This document shows, in pieces, positions 6,430 through 19,416 of a stretch of DNA of 21,814 bases. The notes under the pieces are model-generated. The model ran no database searches and was not told where the DNA came from. It saw only the letters and a list, made by a program, of their open reading frames with translations. Origin of the DNA: Actinomycetes bacterium (GTDB lineage: Bacteria > Actinomycetota > Actinomycetes > Actinomycetales > Cellulomonadaceae). The position numbers were made by a program, and so were the translations under genes. How positions within the stretch are numbered: position 1 is the first letter of the stretch; every line of letters begins with the position of its first letter. The stretch covers positions 1-21,814 of the forward strand of contig JAEYXM010000236.1 of assembly GCA_023428465.1 (NCBI GenBank), in the 5' to 3' direction.

Positions 6430-8646
6430 CTACTGGCCGTCGGGGACGAGGAACAGGACCGCGAGCGGCGGGACGCGCAGCCGCACGGACGCCGGCTGCG
6501 CGTAGCGGGGCTCGGCGACCGCCGTCACCTGACCCATGTTCCCGACGCCCGAGCCCCCGTAGAACTCGGCGTCGGTGTTGAGCGCCTCGCGCCAGAGGCC
6601 GGGCCGCGGCAGGCCGAGCAGGTAGTCCTCGTGCACCGTGCCGGCGAAGTTCACGACGACCACGAGCTCGCGACCCTGCCCGTCGCGCCGGATGTAGGCG
6701 AGCACGTTGTGGCCGGCGTCGTTCGAGTCGATCCACTCGAACCCGGCCGGCTGCTCGTCGAGCGCCCACAGCGCGGGCTCGGACCGGTAGAACGCGTTGA
6801 GGTCCCGCACGAGGCGCTGCACGCCCTGGTGCGGGCCGTGGTCGAGCAGGTGCCAGTCGAGCGAGCGGCCTTCGGACCACTCGGCCGTCTGCCCGAACTC
6901 CCCGCCCATGAAGAGCAGCTGCTTGCCCGGGTGGGACCACTGGTAGCCGAGCAGCGAGCGCAGGCCGGCGAACCGCTGCCAGTCGTCGCCGGGCATCTTG
7001 TAGACGAGCGAGGCCTTGCCGTGGACCACCTCGTCGTGGCTGAGGGGCAGGACGAACTGCTCGGAGAACGCGTAGACCAGCGAGAACGTGACCTCGTTGT
7101 GGTGGTAGCGCCGGTTGATCGGCTCCTCCGCGAGGTAGCGAAGGGTGTCGTTCATCCAGCCCATGTTCCACTTCAGGCCGAAGCCCAGGCCCCCGGCGTC
7201 CGTGCGTGCCGTGACGCCGGGCCACGCGGTCGACTCCTCGGCGATCATCAGGATCCCGGGCGTGCGCCGGTAGGCGGTCGCGTTGGCCTCCTGGATGAAC
7301 CGGATGGCTTCGAGGTTCTCCCGCCCACCGTGGATGTTCGGCCGCCACTGGCCCGCCGAGCGCGAGTAGTCCAGGTAGAGCATGGCGGCGACGGCGTCGA
7401 CCCGCAGGCCGTCGATGTGGAACTCCTCGAGCCAGTAGGTCGCGTTCGCGACGAGGAAGTTGCGCACCTCGTTGCGACCGAAGTTGAACACGTACGTGCC
7501 CCAGTCGGGCTGCTCGCCGAGCAGCGGGTCCGGGTGCTCGTACAGCGGGGTGCCGTCGAACCGCCCGAGAGCCCACTCGTCCTTGGGGAAGTGTGCCGGA
7601 ACCCAGTCGAGGAGCACGCCGATGCCGGCCTGGTGGAGCCGGTCGACGAGGTACCGGAAGTCGTCGGGGTGGCCGAAGCGGGCAGTGGGGGCGTAGTAGG
7701 AGCTGACCTGGTAACCCCACGAGCCGCCGAACGGGTGCTCGGCCACCGGCATGAGCTCGATGTGCGTGAAGCCCAGGTCGACCACGTAGGCGGTCAGCTG
7801 GTCCGCGAGCTCGCGATAGGTCAGGCCCGGCCGCCAGGAGCCGAGGTGCACCTCGTAGACGCTCATCGGCCCGGTGTGCGGGTTGCCCGACGCGCGGCGC
7901 TCCAACCAGTCCGCGTCGGTCCACGAGTAGCTGGACTCGACGACGACGGACGCCGTCGCGGGGGGAGTCTCGGTGCCCTTGGCCAGCGGGTCGGCCTTCT
8001 GCCGCCACGACCCGTCCCGCGTGAGGATCTCGAACTTGTACCGCTGCCCGCCGACGACCCCGGGGACGAACAGCTCCCAGACCCCGCTCGACCCGAGCTG
8101 GCGCATGGCGTGCGGGGCGCCCTGCCAGTGGTTGAAGTCGCCGACGACGCGCACCGCCGCCGCGTTGGGGGCCCACACCGCGAACGACGTGCCGCGTACG
8201 TCGCCGAGCACGCTCGGGTAGCTGCGCACGTTGGCGCCCAGGACGGTCCAGAGCTCCTCGTGGCGTCCCTCGGCGATGAGGTGGAGGTCGACGTCGCCCA
8301 CGCTGGGCAGGAAGCGGTACGGGTCGTCGGCGACGTCGGTGAGGTCGCCGTACGTGACGCGCAGCCGGTAGTCGGGCACGTCGGTGCGGGGGATCGTGCA
8401 CACCCACACGCCGTCGTGCTCGTGGCGTGCGGGGACGACGGTCGTGCCGCCGCCGGCCCCGGCGACGAGCACCTCGACGCTGTCCGCGAGGGGCCGTAGG
8501 GCGCGGACCGTGAGGACGTCGCCGTCGAGGTGCGGGCCGAGCACGCGGTGGGGGTCCTGATGGGTTCCCGCGACGATGGCGTCGAGCTCAGCCGTCGCGA
8601 CCGGCCGGGGAGCGGGAGTGGGCTGGGACTCCGGCGGGGTGCTCAT
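6430..8646 (-). CDS. glgB: 1,4-alpha-glucan branching enzyme GlgB
   Basis: This 738-residue GH13 enzyme cleaves alpha-1,4 chains and re-attaches them through alpha-1,6 bonds, branching the glucan made by GlgE. The order is an N-terminal module (~20-115), a CBM48-type domain (~150-240), the catalytic barrel (from YEVHLGSW at ~264) and a C-terminal beta domain ending in LFLVPDGQ. Catalytic residues by family motif are nucleophile Asp417 in GLRVDAV, acid/base Glu470 in MIAEEST and Asp538 in LSHDEVVHGK. Their spacing (53 and 121 residues) equals that of E. coli GlgB. The ATG at 8646 (MSTPP) was preferred over an upstream in-frame start because AGGG lies eight bases before it. It is the last gene of the leftward glgE-treS-mak-glgB operon, 57 bases after mak. 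Confidence 0.97.
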   Translation of the reverse strand: MSTPPESQPTPAPRPVATAELDAIVAGTHQDPHRVLGPHLDGDVLTVRALRPLADSVEVLVAGAGGGTTVVPARHEHDGVWVCTIPRTDVPDYRLRVTYGDLTDVADDPYRFLPSVGDVDLHLIAEGRHEELWTVLGANVRSYPSVLGDVRGTSFAVWAPNAAAVRVVGDFNHWQGAPHAMRQLGSSGVWELFVPGVVGGQRYKFEILTRDGSWRQKADPLAKGTETPPATASVVVESSYSWTDADWLERRASGNPHTGPMSVYEVHLGSWRPGLTYRELADQLTAYVVDLGFTHIELMPVAEHPFGGSWGYQVSSYYAPTARFGHPDDFRYLVDRLHQAGIGVLLDWVPAHFPKDEWALGRFDGTPLYEHPDPLLGEQPDWGTYVFNFGRNEVRNFLVANATYWLEEFHIDGLRVDAVAAMLYLDYSRSAGQWRPNIHGGRENLEAIRFIQEANATAYRRTPGILMIAEESTAWPGVTARTDAGGLGFGLKWNMGWMNDTLRYLAEEPINRRYHHNEVTFSLVYAFSEQFVLPLSHDEVVHGKASLVYKMPGDDWQRFAGLRSLLGYQWSHPGKQLLFMGGEFGQTAEWSEGRSLDWHLLDHGPHQGVQRLVRDLNAFYRSEPALWALDEQPAGFEWIDSNDAGHNVLAYIRRDGQGRELVVVVNFAGTVHEDYLLGLPRPGLWREALNTDAEFYGGSGVGNMGQVTAVAEPRYAQPASVRLRVPPLAVLFLVPDGQ

Positions 8647-8703
8647 GGCGTCAACCCTGCCACGCGGTTGCCCGCGCTGCACGAATCGGCCCGCCGCGGC
8701 TCG

Positions 8704-10077
8704 TCAGTGGGTGAGCAGGCGGTCCACGCCGGCGAGCGGGATGGTCACCCAGGTCGGTCGGTTGGTGGACTCGTAGACCACCTCGTAGATGGCCTTGTCG
8801 AGCTCGAGGGCCCGCAGGAGGAGGTCGGTCACGGGGTCCCCCGGCATCGTGCCGCTCTCGCGGTGGTAGCCCGCCACGAGGCGCTCGCGGGCCACGGACG
8901 CCCATGGGTCGGGCGCCGCGCCCACCCAGGCGGCGTAGTCGATCGAGCGCAGCATGCCCGCCAGGTCGCGCAGGGCGAGGTCCGGGCGCGTCTTGTCCGC
9001 CGCGCTCGCCTGCGGCTCGCCCTCGAAGTCGAGGACGTACCAGCGCCCGTCGGCGGAGCGGAGCACCTGGCCGAGGTGGTAGTCGCCGTGCACGCGCTGG
9101 AGGGGCGCGACGCCCTCGAGTCGGTCGACCTCGGCGTACACGGCGTCGACCGCGGCGAGCCGCTCGTCGACCGCCGGCACACGGTCCGCCGCCGCCGCGG
9201 CGCGCTCGCGGAGCACGGTCGTGACGTGGTGCACCTCCGCGGCCCGGCTCCGCGGCGCCCGGGGCAGGTGCTCGCGGACGGGCAGGGCGACCCGCAGCGC
9301 GCGGTGCATCTGGGCGGTCGTCCGGCCGAGGTCGTCGGCGAGCGCGCCGAAGTCCTGGCCGTCGCGCGCCATCGCGCACGCCAGGCGGAAGCCGTCCTGC
9401 GCGCCCGTGACGAGCTCGGTGAGCACCCCGAGGTGCCCCGACTCCGTCCCGCCCCGGTGACCGCCCTCGTGGCCCGGCCACGCCCCGCCGAGCCACGCGA
9501 GCGGCCGGGGGACGCCGGTCCAGCCGGCGTGGCTCAGGGCAAGCGGCACCTCGACGTCGGGGTTGGGCCCCACGGTCAGCCCGCGGAACACCTTGAGGAT
9601 CGCGGGCGGTGTGGCGCCCGCGAGCACGACCGAGGTGTTCGACTGCTCGCCGGTGAGGACCCGTGCCTCGCCGACGTCGTCGGACAGGTCGGCGTCGCGC
9701 GTCGCCGAGGCGAACCACGCGCGCACGAACGCGGGGTCGTGCGGACCGTCCACGAGGGTTCCTCCGTCGACGCCGCCGATGACCCCGATGACGCCCGGGC
9801 CGTCCGGCCCGCTCAGGTCCCCGGGCCCCGGCCCGGGATGCAGGACGGTCGGCACCTGCAGGAGCGCGCCCGAGCCGAGCTCGAGGACGTGCACCTGGAC
9901 CAGCGCCTCGCCGCGCGGGTCGGCCAGCTCGGCGACGCCGAGGCGCTCGATCGTCGTCCGCTCGCCCTTCGCGGGGAACCAGCGCTGGGCCGGGACCCAG
10001 GCGCGCAGGAGCTCGAGCGTGGCGTCGTCGGCCACCGGTCGGACGTCGAGCGGGGCGCCCCCCTGCGGGCTGTCCAT
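8704..10077 (-). CDS. mak: Maltokinase (Mak/Pep2)
   Basis: The enzyme phosphorylates maltose from TreS with a nucleotide triphosphate to give maltose 1-phosphate, the GlgE substrate. The 457-residue protein has the N-terminal cap with QRWFPAKG (~31-38), a nucleotide-binding segment EQSNTSVVL (~144-152) with a likely phosphate-contacting Lys162, the catalytic-loop motif VHGDYHLGQ (Asp332) and the metal-binding DFEGEP (350-355), all typical of the aminoglycoside-phosphotransferase-like maltokinases. Two Gly/Pro/His-rich low-complexity stretches (~80-113 and ~200-215) look like surface loops. The ATG at 10077 is preferred because AGAGGGG lies six bases upstream (10084-10090). An in-frame GTG at 10101 has no well-placed site. 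The gene follows treS by 27 bases and is not fused to it. Confidence 0.95.
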   Translation of the reverse strand: MDSPQGGAPLDVRPVADDATLELLRAWVPAQRWFPAKGERTTIERLGVAELADPRGEALVQVHVLELGSGALLQVPTVLHPGPGPGDLSGPDGPGVIGVIGGVDGGTLVDGPHDPAFVRAWFASATRDADLSDDVGEARVLTGEQSNTSVVLAGATPPAILKVFRGLTVGPNPDVEVPLALSHAGWTGVPRPLAWLGGAWPGHEGGHRGGTESGHLGVLTELVTGAQDGFRLACAMARDGQDFGALADDLGRTTAQMHRALRVALPVREHLPRAPRSRAAEVHHVTTVLRERAAAAADRVPAVDERLAAVDAVYAEVDRLEGVAPLQRVHGDYHLGQVLRSADGRWYVLDFEGEPQASAADKTRPDLALRDLAGMLRSIDYAAWVGAAPDPWASVARERLVAGYHRESGTMPGDPVTDLLLRALELDKAIYEVVYESTNRPTWVTIPLAGVDRLLTH

Positions 10078-10104
10078 CGCTGTCCCCTCTCTGCCGGTCA
10101 CCCC

Positions 10105-11939
<1,835 letters not shown>

Positions 11940-11943
<4 letters not shown>

Positions 11944-14216
11944 ACGTTCCTCACGGCGAGGACGTGCGCGACCTGCCCCGTCGGGTCGAGCCGGACGTAC
12001 GGGCTCGCGTCCCACGAGTACGTCGCGCCCGACAGCAGGTCGTGCACGGTGAACGTGGTGCCGTCGACGCCGAGCGCCGCGAGGTCGAGCGAGAGCGTGC
12101 CTTCGCGCACGTGGTGGGGGTCGGTGGTCACGACGACCAGCACCGTGTCCTGCGTGCCCGTCGGGGACTGGGCGGCCGTGACGCGCCGGGAGAAGCAGAG
12201 CAGGGCGTCGTTCGACGTCGGGTGCACCGTCAGGCCGCGCAGGCGCTGGAGCGCGACGTGCTCGCGCCGGATGGCGTTGAGCTGGGTGAGCAGGCGCGAG
12301 ATGCCGATGGCGTCGGCAGCGGCCCAGTCGCGCGGCTTGATCTCGTACTTCTCGTTGTCGATCTGCTCCTCGACGCCGGGGCGCGGGACGTTCTCCACGA
12401 GCTCGTAGCCGGAGTAGATGCCCCACGTCGGCGACCCGGTCGCGGCGAGCACGGCCCGGATGGCGAACGCGGCGGCGCCGCCGTGCTGCATGTACGGGGT
12501 CAGGATGTCGTGCGTCGTCGGCCAGAAGCTCGGGCGCATGTAGGTCGAGGCGTCGCCGGAGACCTCCTCGAGGTACTCGGCGAGCTCGGCGGCGGTCGTG
12601 CGCCACGTGAAGTACGTGTACGACTGGTGGAACCCGATCATGGCCAGCGTGTGCATCATCGCCGGCCGCGTGAACGCCTCGGCGAGGAAGATCACGTCCG
12701 GGTGGTCCTGCGCGACGTCGGCGAGCAGCCGTTCCCAGAACACGAGCGGCTTGGTGTGCGGGTTGTCGACGCGGAACGCGGTCACGCCGTGGTCGATCCA
12801 GACCTGCAGGACGCGGCGGATCTCCGCGTAGATGCCCTCGGGGTCGTTGTCGAAGTTCAGCGGGTAGATGTCCTGGTACTTCTTCGGCGGGTTCTCGGCG
12901 TAGGCGATGGAGCCGTCGACGCGCGTCGTGAACCACTCGGGGTGGGCGGTGACCCACGGGTGGTCGGGGGAGCACTGCAGCGCGACGTCGAGCGCGACCT
13001 CCATGCCGAGGTCGCGGGCGCGCGCGACGAAGGCGTCGAAGTCGTCGAACGTGCCGAGCTCGGGGTGGATCGCGTCGTGGCCGCCGTCCGGGGAGCCGAT
13101 CGCGTAGGGCGACCCGGGGTCGCCCGGGGCGCAGGTCAGCGAGTTGTTGCGGCCCTTGCGGTAGGTGGTGCCGATGGGGTGGATCGGAGTCAGGTAGACG
13201 ACGTCGAAGCCCATGTCCGCGATGGCGGGCAGCCGCTCGGCGGCGGTACGCAGCGTGCCCGAGCGCCACTGCCCGGTCACCGGGTCCTGCTGAGCGCCTT
13301 CCGAGCGCGGGAAGAACTCGTACCAGGACCCGACGAGGGCCCGCGGCCGCTCGACGACGAGCCGGTGGTCGCCCGACGACGTCACGTGGTCGCGCAGGGG
13401 GGCGGTGGCGAGCGCGGCGACGACATCCGGGGCGAGCGCGGCCGCGAGACGTGCGAGCGGCGGGCGACGTCGGGCGTCGCGCAGCCCGAGGACGGCCTCG
13501 CGCAACGGTGTCGCGACCTCGGGCGCCAGGCCCTCGCGCTCGGCGGCGCGCTCGAGGAGCAGGGCGCCCTCGGCGAGCATGAGCTCGACGTCGACGCCGG
13601 CCTCGACCTTGATCGTGGCGTCGTGGCGCCAGGTGGCGTAGGGGTCGGACCAACCTTCGACGCGGAACGTCCAGTGCCCGACGGCGTCGGGCACGAGGTC
13701 GGCACGGTAGGTGTCCAGGCCTGCGCTGACGAGGTCCATGCGCACGCTGGAGTGCACCGTGCCGTCGGGTCGCACGAGGACGGCGGTCGCGGCGACGGCG
13801 TCGTGCCCCTCGCGGAAGACGCGCGCGGTGACCTCGACGGCCTCGCCGACGACGGCCTTGGCGGGCCAGCGTCCACCCTGGACGACGGGCCCGACGTCGA
13901 TGATCGGGATGCGGCCGATCGCCCGGGGGAGCGCCGGCAGGACCGGCGGTGCCGCCGTCGGCTTGGGAGTGGCCTTGGGCGCAGCCTTCGATGCGGCCTT
14001 GGCTGCGGGCGCCTTGGCCGCCTTGGTGCGTGCGCGGGCGGGCTTGCCTCCGGTGGCGGCGGGGGCGGCGGCCGGGGGGGCCGCGGGGGCCGCGACCTCG
14101 GGGGAGGCGCTTGCGGGGGAGGCGCCTGCGGGGGAGGCTGCCGCGCGAGGCTTGCGGGAGCCCGACCGCGGGGACGCCGAGGGCGTGCGCGGCTGGCGGG
14201 GTGTCGACGACGTCAC
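11940..14216 (-). CDS. glgE: Maltosyltransferase GlgE (alpha-1,4-glucan:maltose-1-phosphate maltosyltransferase)
   Basis: GlgE transfers maltosyl units from maltose 1-phosphate onto alpha-1,4-glucan. The 758-residue protein has an unusual ~97-residue N-terminal extension rich in Ala, Pro, Ser, Lys and Arg. The family core then begins at GRIPIIDVGPVVQGGRWPAK, followed by the N-terminal beta/helical domains and the GH13_3 barrel. Signature motifs are LTPIHPIGTTYRKGRNN (~342-358), nucleophile Asp484 in FRVDNPHTKP and acid/base Glu513 in FLAEAFTRP. The 29-residue spacing equals that of Streptomyces GlgE. IYSGYELVEN (~600-609) and the C-terminal beta domain follow. The GTG at 14216 has only a modest GGTAGG eight bases upstream. 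It is the first gene of the operon and overlaps treS by ATGA. Confidence 0.96.
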
Positions 14217-14240
14217 TGTCCGAACCTACCCAGGCTCTTG

Positions 14241-14291
14241 CCCGGAAGGCATCCGGGAGCGCCGGTGGGGGACCGTCCGTCCCCCGGACGG
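14241..14291 (-). promoter_or_regulatory. Overlapping hairpins in the presumed glgE leader
   Basis: Three perfect inverted repeats lie 25-75 bases upstream of the glgE start: CCCGGA/TCCGGG (14241-14257, 5-base loop), GGGGGAC/GTCCCCC (14267-14285, 5-base loop) and CCGTCC/GGACGG (14273-14291, 7-base loop). The last two share bases and cannot form together. There is no T-run, so this is not a standard terminator. A role in the glgE 5' leader is inferred. I found no convincing glgE promoter hexamers. Confidence 0.5.
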
Positions 14292-14350
14292 CCTATGCCA
14301 CGGCGACGACCGGTTTATCGGCTCTGACCTGCACGGTCGTCCTGCCTGCC

Positions 14351-14364
14351 TGTAAGCGCTTGCA
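14351..14364. promoter_or_regulatory. LacI-family operator-like dyad between glgE and glgP
   Basis: TGTAAGCGCTTGCA has a perfect AAGCGCTT core and outer TG/CA arms, with one mismatched base pair. It fits the TGNNAGCGCTNNCA pattern recognised by many LacI-family sugar regulators. It sits centrally in the divergent spacer, centred about 50 bases before the glgP start, where one bound protein could affect both directions. The regulator gene is not in the window. Confidence 0.6.
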
Positions 14365-14395
14365 TCGGTTGTGGAAAGTCCCGTTGCGGACCGCG

Positions 14396-14401
14396 TACTC
14401 T
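14396..14401 (+). promoter_or_regulatory. Probable -10 element of a leaderless glgP promoter
   Basis: TACTCT fits the actinobacterial TANNNT -10 pattern and ends six bases before the GTG at 14408, which would put the transcription start at or next to the start codon. The bases between are CCCTCC, which is the opposite of a Shine-Dalgarno site, and none lies further upstream. A clear -35 is not seen. Confidence 0.5.
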
Positions 14402-14407
14402 CCCTCC

Positions 14408-16996
14408 GTGAGAGCCATCCGACGATTCACCGTCCGCACCGTGCTGCCCCCCGAGCTCGCCCACCTGGACGAGCTCTCGCACAACCTGCGCTGGTCCTGG
14501 CACGCCCCCACCCGGGACCTCTTCGCCGGCATCGACGAGCGCCTGTGGGCGCAGGTCCACGGCGACCCCGTCGCCCTCCTGGGCGCGCTCGGTCCCGACC
14601 GCCTCGCGGCCCTGGCCGCCGACACCGACTTCGTCGCGCGCGTCGACGCCGCCGTCGAGGACCTGCACGCCTACCTCTCCGCGCCGCTGTGGTACCAGAC
14701 CGCGGCCGCCGAGGCCGCCGACGGCGCCGAGCTGCCCCGGGCCATCGCCTACTTCTCGCCCGAGTTCGGCATCACCTCGGTGCTGCCGCAGTACTCGGGC
14801 GGCCTCGGCATCCTCGCCGGAGACCACCTCAAGTCCGCGTCCGACCTGGGCGTGCCCATCATCGGCGTCGGCCTGCTCTACCAGGCCGGCTACTTCAACC
14901 AGTCCCTGACGCGGGACGGCTGGCAGGTCGAGAGCTACCCGCTCACCGACCCCGACGGCCTCCCGCTGACCCAGCTGCGCGAGGCCGACGGCTCGGCCGC
15001 GCGCGTGTCCGTCGACCTGCCCGGCGGCCGTACGCTGCACGCCGCGATCTGGAAGGCCGACGTCGGCCGCGTCCCGCTGCTCGTGCTGGACTCGAACGTC
15101 CCCGAGAACGACGAGCTCGCCCGCAAGGTCACCGACCGCCTCTACGGCGGCGGAGGCGAGCACCGGCTGCAGCAGGAGCTGCTCCTCGGGGTCGGCGGCG
15201 TGCGTGCCCTGCGTGTGTGGGCCCGGCTGTCCGGCACCCCGGCGCCGGAGGTCTACCACACCAACGAGGGCCACGCCGGCTTCCTCGGGATCGAGCGCAT
15301 CCGCGAGCTCGTCGCGAGCGAGGGCATGACCTTCGCCGAGGCGCTCGAGGCCGTCCGCGCCGCCACAGTGTTTACGACGCACACACCCGTGCCCGCGGGC
15401 ATCGACCGCTTCGACGCCTCGATGGTGGCGCAGTACTTCGCCGGCCCCAACGCGATCCCGGGCGTCCCGGTCGAGGGCATCCTCGCCCTCGGTGCCGAGG
15501 ACTACGACGGCGGCGACCGGACACTGTTCAACATGGCCGTCATGGGCCTTCGCCTCGGCGGCCGCGCCAACGGGGTCTCGGTGCTCCACGGCGAGGTCTC
15601 CCGCGGCATGTTCTCCGGCCTGTGGGCGGGGCTCGACGAGTCCGAGGTCCCGATCACGTCCATCACCAACGGCGTGCACGCCCCGACCTGGGTGGACCCG
15701 AAGCTCGCCGCGCTCGCCGCGGAGCGCCTCAGCCCCGAGGAGCTCGCCTCCGGTGCGGGCTGGCTGCGTACCGACGGCGTCGGTGACGCCGAGCTGTGGG
15801 ACATGCTGCGCACGCTGCGCGCGCAGCTGGTCCACGACGCCCGCGAGCGGGTGCGTGACTCGTGGCGTCGCCGCGGGGCCAGCCCCGCCGAGCTCGGCTG
15901 GGTCGACGACGTGCTCGACCCGGACGTCCTGACCATCGGTTTCGCCCGGCGCGTGCCGACCTACAAGCGCCTCACGCTCATGCTCAGCGACCCCGAGCGG
16001 CTCAAGGCGCTGCTGCTGCACCCGACCCGGCCGGTCCAGATCGTCGTCGCCGGCAAGTCGCACCCCGCGGACGACCAGGGCAAGCGGCTCATCCAGCAGC
16101 TCGTCCGGTTCGCCGACGACCCCGAGGTGCGCCACCGCATCGTCTTCCTGCCGAACTACGACATCGCGATGGCCCAGCGTCTGTACCCGGGCTGCGACGT
16201 CTGGCTGAACAACCCGCTCCGCCCGCTCGAGGCCTCCGGGACCTCCGGTATGAAGGCAGCCCTCAACGGCGCCCTCAACCTGTCGATCCTCGACGGCTGG
16301 TGGGACGAGTGGTACGACGGCGAGAACGGGTGGGCGATCCCCACGGCCGACGGCGTCGAGGACCCGGACCGCCGTGACGACCTCGAGGCCGCCGCGCTGT
16401 ACGACCTCGTCGAGAGCCAGGTGGCTGCGCGGTTCTACGACCGCGACGAGCGGGGTCTGCCCGTCACGTGGCTGGAGATGATCCGGCACACGCTCGCGAC
16501 GCTCGGGCCCAAGGTCCAGGCGACGCGCATGGTGTCCGAGTACGTCACGCGCCTGTACGTGCCCGCCGCGGTCAGCGGCCGGGCGCTCGACGGCCCCGGC
16601 TACCCCGCGGCGCGCGAGCTCGCGGCGTGGAAGGCCAAGGTGCACGCCGCGTGGCCGGCCGTGCGGGTCGACCACGTCGAGTCCGTCGGCGTCGGCGAGG
16701 TCGCGCAGGTGGGCGAGGAGCTCCAGGTGCGCGCCTACATCTCCCTCGGTTCGCTCGAGCCCAGCGACGTCGCGGTCCAGGTCGTCTACGGCCGGGTCTC
16801 CGAGTCGGACGAACTGAGCGCCGTGCACTACGCCACGCTCGAGTGGGACGAGGCGTACGAGGGCGGTCGGCACGCGTTCGCCGGCCAGGTCCGCCTCGCG
16901 ACCTCCGGGCCGTTCGGCTACACGGTGCGCGTCGTGCCCGCGCACGCCCACCTCACGTCCGTCGCGGAGACCGGCCTGGTCACGAACGCCGGCTGA
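14408..16996 (+). CDS. glgP: Alpha-glucan (glycogen/maltodextrin) phosphorylase GlgP
   Basis: This 862-residue GT35 enzyme releases glucose 1-phosphate from the non-reducing ends of alpha-1,4-glucan, the breakdown counterpart of the GlgE operon. It starts at MRAIRRFTVRTVLPPELAHL, typical of the bacterial alpha-glucan phosphorylase subfamily with the N-terminal helical DUF3417-type region. It contains YHTNEGHAGFLGIERI (~283-298), TTHTPVPAGIDRF (~323-335), RRVPTYKR (~514-521) and the pyridoxal-phosphate signature EASGTSGMKAALNG (~608-621) with Lys616 as cofactor lysine. The ~120 residues after 740 form an extra beta-rich domain. The GTG at 14408 was chosen because family homology begins there. 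The frame is open upstream, but that sequence is opposite-strand glgE. It is divergent from glgE, as in the mycobacterial glgP/glgE arrangement (established knowledge). Confidence 0.95.
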   Translation: MRAIRRFTVRTVLPPELAHLDELSHNLRWSWHAPTRDLFAGIDERLWAQVHGDPVALLGALGPDRLAALAADTDFVARVDAAVEDLHAYLSAPLWYQTAAAEAADGAELPRAIAYFSPEFGITSVLPQYSGGLGILAGDHLKSASDLGVPIIGVGLLYQAGYFNQSLTRDGWQVESYPLTDPDGLPLTQLREADGSAARVSVDLPGGRTLHAAIWKADVGRVPLLVLDSNVPENDELARKVTDRLYGGGGEHRLQQELLLGVGGVRALRVWARLSGTPAPEVYHTNEGHAGFLGIERIRELVASEGMTFAEALEAVRAATVFTTHTPVPAGIDRFDASMVAQYFAGPNAIPGVPVEGILALGAEDYDGGDRTLFNMAVMGLRLGGRANGVSVLHGEVSRGMFSGLWAGLDESEVPITSITNGVHAPTWVDPKLAALAAERLSPEELASGAGWLRTDGVGDAELWDMLRTLRAQLVHDARERVRDSWRRRGASPAELGWVDDVLDPDVLTIGFARRVPTYKRLTLMLSDPERLKALLLHPTRPVQIVVAGKSHPADDQGKRLIQQLVRFADDPEVRHRIVFLPNYDIAMAQRLYPGCDVWLNNPLRPLEASGTSGMKAALNGALNLSILDGWWDEWYDGENGWAIPTADGVEDPDRRDDLEAAALYDLVESQVAARFYDRDERGLPVTWLEMIRHTLATLGPKVQATRMVSEYVTRLYVPAAVSGRALDGPGYPAARELAAWKAKVHAAWPAVRVDHVESVGVGEVAQVGEELQVRAYISLGSLEPSDVAVQVVYGRVSESDELSAVHYATLEWDEAYEGGRHAFAGQVRLATSGPFGYTVRVVPAHAHLTSVAETGLVTNAG

Positions 16997-17009
16997 CGGC
17001 ACGACGTCA

Positions 17010-17039
17010 CGGGGTCGGTCGCCACGGCGACCGGCCCCG
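17010..17039. terminator. Strong bidirectional hairpin terminator between glgP and glgX
   Basis: CGGGGTCGGTCGC, a CACG loop and GCGACCGGCCCCG form a 13-bp stem with a single G-U/T-G step. It starts 13 bases after the glgP stop and lies 57 bases past the glgX stop in the other direction. There is no T-run, which is common in actinobacterial terminators. The convergent position supports use from both sides. Confidence 0.75.
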
Positions 17040-17095
17040 GTGTCGTTCCCGGTGTCACCGGCCGGGCCGGGCGAGGGACGTCGTCGTCGGCCCGT

Positions 17096-19273
<2,178 letters not shown>

Positions 19274-19333
19274 GGCGTCCAAGTCTGGACCACGGAGGAG
19301 AGCGTGCCCGACCCCGGGGCGGGTGACGGGGGC

Positions 19334-19354
19334 GTGAACTGCGACACAGTTGAC
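19334..19354. promoter_or_regulatory. Operator-like dyad in the glgX/etfB divergent spacer
   Basis: GTGAACTG and CAGTTGAC flank a 5-base centre and match as an inverted repeat at 7 of 8 positions. The right arm overlaps a TTGACC hexamer (19350-19355) that resembles a -35, although no good -10 follows at 17-18 bases. The cognate protein is unknown. Confidence 0.4.
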
Positions 19355-19416
19355 CAAACCGGGCGGCCCCCGCCTTTCTTCCGGCCCTGGCCGGGATACC
19401 TCGCCTCAGCGCGGGG

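Noticed and set aside
6388..8499. 703-residue frame opposite glgB
   Set aside because: GlgB is unmistakable on the other strand. The antisense product has no motif and skewed composition.
10078..10101. Upstream GTG start for maltokinase at 10101
   Set aside because: Its only purine-rich sequence is immediately adjacent to the codon, whereas the ATG at 10077 has AGAGGGG at ideal spacing.
14315..17002. 895-residue frame opposite glgP
   Set aside because: GlgP motifs are complete on the plus strand. The antisense frame runs through the control region and terminator side without a start signal.
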